This document shows positions 59,036 through 64,000 of a DNA stretch of 64,000 bases, piece after piece. Made by a program: the position numbers and the translations under genes. Below the pieces are notes generated by a model. The model made no database searches. It was not told where the DNA came from and worked only from the letters and a program-made list of their open reading frames with translations. The DNA lies in NCBI GenBank assembly GCA_035235625.1, contig CP141149.1, positions 4,960,893 through 5,024,892 on the forward strand. Direction: 5' to 3'. Origin of the DNA: Saururus chinensis (Eukaryota > Streptophyta > Magnoliopsida > Piperales > Saururaceae). The number at the start of each line of letters is the position of its first letter. Positions within the stretch are counted from its first letter, which is position 1.

Positions 59036-62000
59036 AGAACTAATAGCGACGCATAGCTATGTGTCGCTACCACCTACCAGTAGTAGCGACATATTATACT
59101 ATGCATCGCTATTACCCTTGGTAGTAGCAACGCATAGTTACATGCGTCGCTACTACATATTTTTTAAATAAAAAATTTAATGACAGAGAGAGAGGGGGAG
59201 GGAGGGGAGAAAGTGACAGAGGGGGAGAGAGAGGACAGGGAGGAGAGAGAGGGAGGAGAGAGAGGGGGAGAGAGGGATAGAGTGGAGAGAGGGGAGAGAA
59301 GGGAGAGAGAGGGGAGAGGAGGGGAGAGAGATCAATAGGAGAGGGAGGAGAGGGAGGGGGAGAGAGAGAGAGGGAGAGAGAGAGAAGGGAGAGAAAGGGG
59401 AGAGAAAGAGAGAGGAGGGGAGAGAGGGGGTGGGAGGAGAGAGAGAGAGGGGAGAGGGGAGAGAGAGAGAGAGAGAGAGGGAGGGGAGGGAGAAAAAATT
59501 ATTTTAAAAAATAAAAAAATAAGTAGTAGTGACGTATATGTCTATGCGTCGCTACTACATAAGAGTAGTAGCGACACATAGACATATGCGTCACTACTGA
59601 CTAAGTGTAATAGCGACGCATATGTCACTATTACGCTTTGTAGTAGCAACGGATAACAATGCGTCACTATGTCCTATGTTTTAAATAAAAAATTAAATGA
59701 AAAAGAGAGGGGGAAGGGAGAGAGGAGAGAGGAGAGTGTGGAGAGAGAGAGGGGACGGAGGATAGAGAGAGAAGGGATAGAGAGGGGAGGGAGGAGAGAG
59801 AGGGAAGATAGAGATAGGGAGGGAGAGAGAGATAGAGGAGGAGAGAGAGAGAGAGGAGAGGGAGGAGAGAGAGGGAGGGAGAATAGAGAGGGAGGGGATG
59901 GAGAAAATTTTATTTAAAAAAAAGTATTAGTGACACATAGGTCTCTGTGTCGCTACTACATAAGAGTAGTTGGGACGCATATGTTGTAATGTGTAATAGT
60001 GACACATGTTGCTATGCGTCACTATTCCCCTTGGTAGTAGCGACGCATATAACATGCATTACTACTACCTATGTTTTAAATAAAAAATTAAATGAAAAAG
60101 AGATTGGGGGACGTAGGAGAGGGGGGGGGGGAGGGGAGAGGGAGAGAGAGGAGGGGAGGGAGAAGAAAGAGGGGAGAGAGAGAGGAGAGGGAGGAGAGAG
60201 AGAGAAACTGAGGGAGAGAGGGAGAGAGAAGGTAGAGAGAGGGAAGAGATAGAGACAGAGGGAGAGAGGGAGTGAAAGGGAGGAGAGAGAGGGGTGGGAG
60301 AGAAAAAGAGAGGGAAAAGTGAGAGAGGGGAGGGAGGAGAGAGAGATGAGGGAGGATAGAGAGAGAAGGGAAAGAGAGAGGAGAGGGAGGAGAGAGAGAG
60401 GAGAGGGAGGAGAGAGAGGGTTGAGGGAGAGAGACAGGAGAGAGAGGGAGGAACGAGTGAGAGAGGGAGAGGACGGAGAAAAAATTATTTTAAAAAATAA
60501 AAAAAATAAGTATTAGCGACGCAGAGGTCCATGTGTCTCTACTACGTAAGAGTAGTAGCGACGCTCAGACAAATGGGTTGCTACTAACTAAGGGTAATAG
60601 CGACGCATGTTGCTATGCGTCGCTATTACCCTTGGTAGTAGCGATATATATAGCATGTGTCACTACTACCTTTGTTTTAAATAAAAAAGTAAATGAAAAA
60701 GAGACTGGGGGAGGGAGGAGAGAGGAGAGGGAGAGAGAGAGAGGAGAGGGAGGAGAGAGAGAGGGGAGGAAGGAAGGAGGGAGAGAGAGAGAGGAGATAG
60801 GATAGAGAGTGGAAGGAGTAGAGAGAGAGGGAGGGAGGAAAAAGAGAGGGATGATAGAGAGGAGGGTGGAGAGAGAGAGGGTGGGAGGCGAGAGAGAGGA
60901 GAGCGAGGAGAGAGAGAAGGGAGGGAGAGAGAGAGAGGAGAGGGAGGAGAGAGAGAAGGGAGGGAGAGAGAGAGAGGAGAGGGAGGAGAGAGAGGGGGAG
61001 GGGAGGGAGGAAAAATTATTTCAAAAAATAAAAAATTAAGTATTAGCGACGCAGAGGTCCATGTGTCTCTACTACGTAAGAGTAGTAGCGACGCTCAGAC
61101 AAATCGGTCGCTACTAACTAAGGGTAAGAGTGACGCATGTTGCTATGCGTCGCTATTACCCTTGGTAGTAGCGATATATATAGCATGTGTCACTACTACC
61201 TTTGTTTTAAATAAAAAAGTAAATGAAAAAGAGACTGTGGGAGGGAGGAGAGAGGAGAGGGAGAGAGAGAGAGGAGAGGGAGGAGAGAGAGAGGGGAGGA
61301 AGGAAGGAGGGAGCGAGAGAGAGAGGAGATAGGATAGAGAGTGGAAGGAGTAGAGAGAGAGGGAGGGAGGAGAAAGAGAGGGATGATAGAGAGGAGGGTG
61401 GAGAGAGAGAGAGGGTGGGAGGCGAGAGAGAGGAGAGCGAGGAGAGAGAGAGAGAAGGGAGGGAGAGAGAGAGAGAGGAGAGGGAGGAGAGAGAGGGGGA
61501 GGGGAGGGAGGAAAAATTATTTCAAAAAATAAAAAATGAAGTGTTAGCGATGCAGAGGTCCATGTGTCTCTACTACGTAAGAGTAGTAGCGACGCTCAGA
61601 CAATAGGGTCGCTACTAACTAAGGGTAATAGCGACGCATGTTGCTATGCGGCGCTATTACCCTTGGTAGTAGCGATATATATATAGCATGTGTCACTACT
61701 ACCTTTGTTTTAAATAAAAAAGTAAATGAAAAAGAGACTGGGGGAGGGAGGAGAGAGGAGAGGGAGAGAGAGAGAGAAGAGGGAGAGGAGAGAGAGAGGG
61801 GAGGAAGGAAGGAGGGAGAGAGAGAGAGGAGATAGGATAGAGAGTGGATGGAGTAGAGAGAGAGGGAGGGAGGAGAAAGAGAGGGATGATAGAGAGGAGG
61901 GTGGAGAGAGAGAGGGTGGGAGGCGAGAGAGAGGAGAGCGAGGAGAGAGAGAAGGGAGGGAGAGAGAGAGAGAGGAGAGGGAGGAGAGAGAGAGGGGGAC

Positions 62001-64000
62001 GGGAGGGAGGAAAAATTATTTCAAAAAATAAAAAATTAAGTATTAGAGGCGCATAGGTCTATTTGTCGCTACTACATAAGAATAGTAGCGACACATAGAC
62101 ATATGCATCGATACTGACTATGGGTAATAGCGACACATGTTGATATGCGTCGCTCTGACCCTTGGTAGTAGCGACGCATATAGCATGCATCGCTACTGCC
62201 TATGTTTTAAATAAAAAATCAAATGAAAAAGTGACTAGGGGAGGGAGGAGAGAGAGGGAGAGAGGAAGGAGGAGGGAGAAGAGAGAGGGGAGAGAGAGAG
62301 TAGAGGGAGGAGAGAGAGAAACTGAGGGAGAGGGAGGGGAGGGGTAAGAGAGAGGGGAGAGAGGGGAGAGAGGGATGAGAGAGAAACTGAGGGAGAGGGA
62401 GGGGAGGGAGAAAAAATTATTTTAAAAAATAAAAACAAAATGTATTAGCGACGCAGAGGTCCATGCATCGCTACTACATAAGAGTAGGAGCGACGCATAA
62501 ACATATGCATCACTACTGACATAGGGTAATAGCAACATGTGTTGCTGTAGCATGTGTTGCTACTAGATATGTTTTAAATAAAAAAGAGCGGGGGAGAAGG
62601 AGGAGAGAGCAGGGAAGAGGGAGAGAGAGCAGGGGAGGGAGAAGAGAGAGGGGAGAGAGAGCGTAGATGGAAACTGAGGGTGGGAGGGGGAGAGAGATAG
62701 AGAGAGAAGGTAGAGAGTAGGGAGAGGGAGAATAGAGAGGAGAGAGTTAAAGACAGAGGGGAGAGCGGGAGAGAGAGAGGGAGGAGAGAGAGGGAGAGAG
62801 GGAGGGGGGAGAGAGGGTGGAGAGAGGGAGGGAGGATAGAGAAAGAAGGGAGAGTGAGAGGAGGGTGTAGAGAGAGAGGAGAGAGTGAGGAGAGAGGTGA
62901 GAGAGGAGATGGAGGAGAAAGAGAAAGGGGAGGAACAAGAGAGAGAGGAGGGAGGAGAAAGAGAGGGATAATAGACAGGAGGGTGGGATGAGAGAGAGAA
63001 GAGAGAGAGGAGAGTGAGGAGAGGGAGAGGAGAGAGAGGAGAGAGAGGGAGGGAGGAGAGAGAGAGGGAGGGGAGGGAGAAAAAATTATTTAAAAAAATA
63101 AAAAAAATAAAAAACATAAGTATTAGCGATGCATAGGTCTATGCATCGCTACTACATAAGAGTAGTAGCAACACAGACATATGTGTCACTACTAAGGGTA
63201 ATAGCGATGCATGTTGTTATGCGTCGCTGCTACCTATGTTTTATGTAAAAAATTAAATGAAAAAGAGAGAGGAAGGAGGAGAGAGGGGGAGAGAGGAGGG
63301 GAGAGGGGAGAGGGAGAGAGAGCAGGGGAGGGAGAAGAGAGAGAGAGAGAGGAGAGAGAGAAACTAAGGGAGGGAGGGAGAGAGAAGGTTAAGAGAGGGG
63401 AGAGATAGAGATAAGAGGGGAGAGTGGAGAGAGAGGGAGGAGAGAGATGGGGAGGAGAGAGAGGAGAGAAAGGAGAGGGAGGAGAGAGAGATGAGAGGGA
63501 GAGTGAGAGGAGAGGGAGGAAAGAGAGAGAAGAGGGAGGAGAGAGAGGAGAGGGAGGAGAGAGAGAGAGAGAGGAAGGAAAGAGAGCGGGTGGGGTGAGA
63601 GAAAAAATTATTTTAAAAAAAAAAAAAAAGTATTAGAGACGCAGAGGTCCATGTGTCACCACTACATAAGAGTAGTAGCGACGAATAGACATATGAGTCG
63701 CTTCTAACTAAGGGTAGTAGCGACGCATGTTGTTATGTATCGCTATTACCCTCGGTAGTAGCAACGCATATAGTAGGCGTCACTACTACCTATATTTTAA
63801 ATAAATAATAAAATGAAAAGGAGAGGTGGAGAGGGAGGAGAGGGGGTGAGAGGAGGGAAGAGGGAGAGAGAGTAGGGGAGGGAGAAGAGAGGGGTGGGAG
63901 AGGGAGAGAGGAGAGGGAGGATAGAGAAAAACTGAGGGAGAGAGGGAGAGAGAGAAAGAAGGTAGAGAGAGGGGAGAGGGAAATTGAGGGAGAGAGAGGG
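59036..64000 (+). repeat. Array of TAGCGACGCAT palindromes alternating with GA-rich blocks, copy B (runs off window)
   Basis: At least ten modules of the same plan as in copy A. GA blocks lie at about 59183-59490, 59700-59905, 60098-60480, 60700-61010, 61230-61510, 61730-62010, 62230-62410, 62585-63080, 63260-63600 and 63815-64000. Module number and order differ from copy A, so the array has been reshuffled since the duplication. No genes are recognised. Confidence 0.9.
60500..62040 (+). repeat. Three recently amplified array modules
   Basis: Three consecutive modules share CAGAGGTCCATGTGTCTCT, the change GCGACGCTCAGACA, the motif TAGCGATATATATAG and matching GA-block layouts (GGGGAGGAAGGAAGGAGGGA). 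They repeat at 530 and 501 bp spacing. They are far more alike than the other modules and appear only in copy B. Confidence 0.85.

Larger units (their letters stand above)
27652..64000. repeat. Large direct segmental duplication, copy B (continues past window)
   Basis: This is the second copy. It is longer than copy A because the 3.3-kb unit is amplified (about 6.7 kb extra) and because it carries a 3.4-kb CACTA element and a 0.5-kb hAT-like element. It has also lost sequence: about 400 bp before the P450, about 2 kb just upstream of the P450, and an RPC4 exon. Its P450 is intact while its RPC4 remnant is more damaged than that of copy A. Confidence 0.93.

Overview
This is plant nuclear DNA, probably from an angiosperm. 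The evidence is an intronless plant-type cytochrome P450, intron-split remnants of an RNA polymerase III subunit gene, a fragment of the thiazole synthase gene THI1, and CACTA and hAT transposons. The P450 looks most like family CYP719, as recalled from sequence motifs without any search. That family is known mainly from Ranunculales, Proteales and magnoliids, so such a lineage is possible but not shown. There is no bacterial gene organisation, rRNA, tRNA or CRISPR array.

The window is mostly one large direct duplication. Copy A runs from base 1 to about 27,651 and copy B from 27,652 to beyond the end. Base 1 aligns with 27,652, and the offset stays exactly 27,651 for the first 2,988 bases. 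Both copies carry, in order: (i) a broken THI1 fragment on the minus strand; (ii) a 3.3-kb unit, single in A and about 3.04 copies in tandem in B; (iii) a P450 gene on the minus strand, dead in A (6731-7876) and intact in B (41319-42815); (iv) a mosaic of repeated P450 upstream fragments, 2.6-kb tandem units, 1.1-kb non-autonomous hAT elements and about 110-bp foldbacks; (v) RPC4 (Pol III subunit) exon remnants; (vi) arrays of TAGCGACGCAT palindromes alternating with GA-rich blocks. Between the A array and the start of B lies 1.7 kb that includes a BED zinc-finger fragment of a hAT transposase.

Precisely readable events separate the copies. Copy B carries a 3,409-bp CACTA element (52380-55788, target duplication TAT) whose empty site survives at 17525-17527. 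It also has a 491-bp hAT-like element (30640-31130, 8-bp target duplication CCCCCATG) with empty sites in copy A and in sibling units, and a scarred junction with filler at 41063-41154. In copy A the P450 has lost 348 bp in frame, including the heme-binding cysteine, and also has 2-bp and 1-bp deletions. RPC4 shows the reverse pattern: six exons keep an open frame in A, while B has a premature stop, a lost splice acceptor and a lost exon.

Only the copy-B P450 (41319-42815) looks like an intact functional gene. Most other open frames are shadows, low-complexity translations of GA repeats, or transposon remnants.
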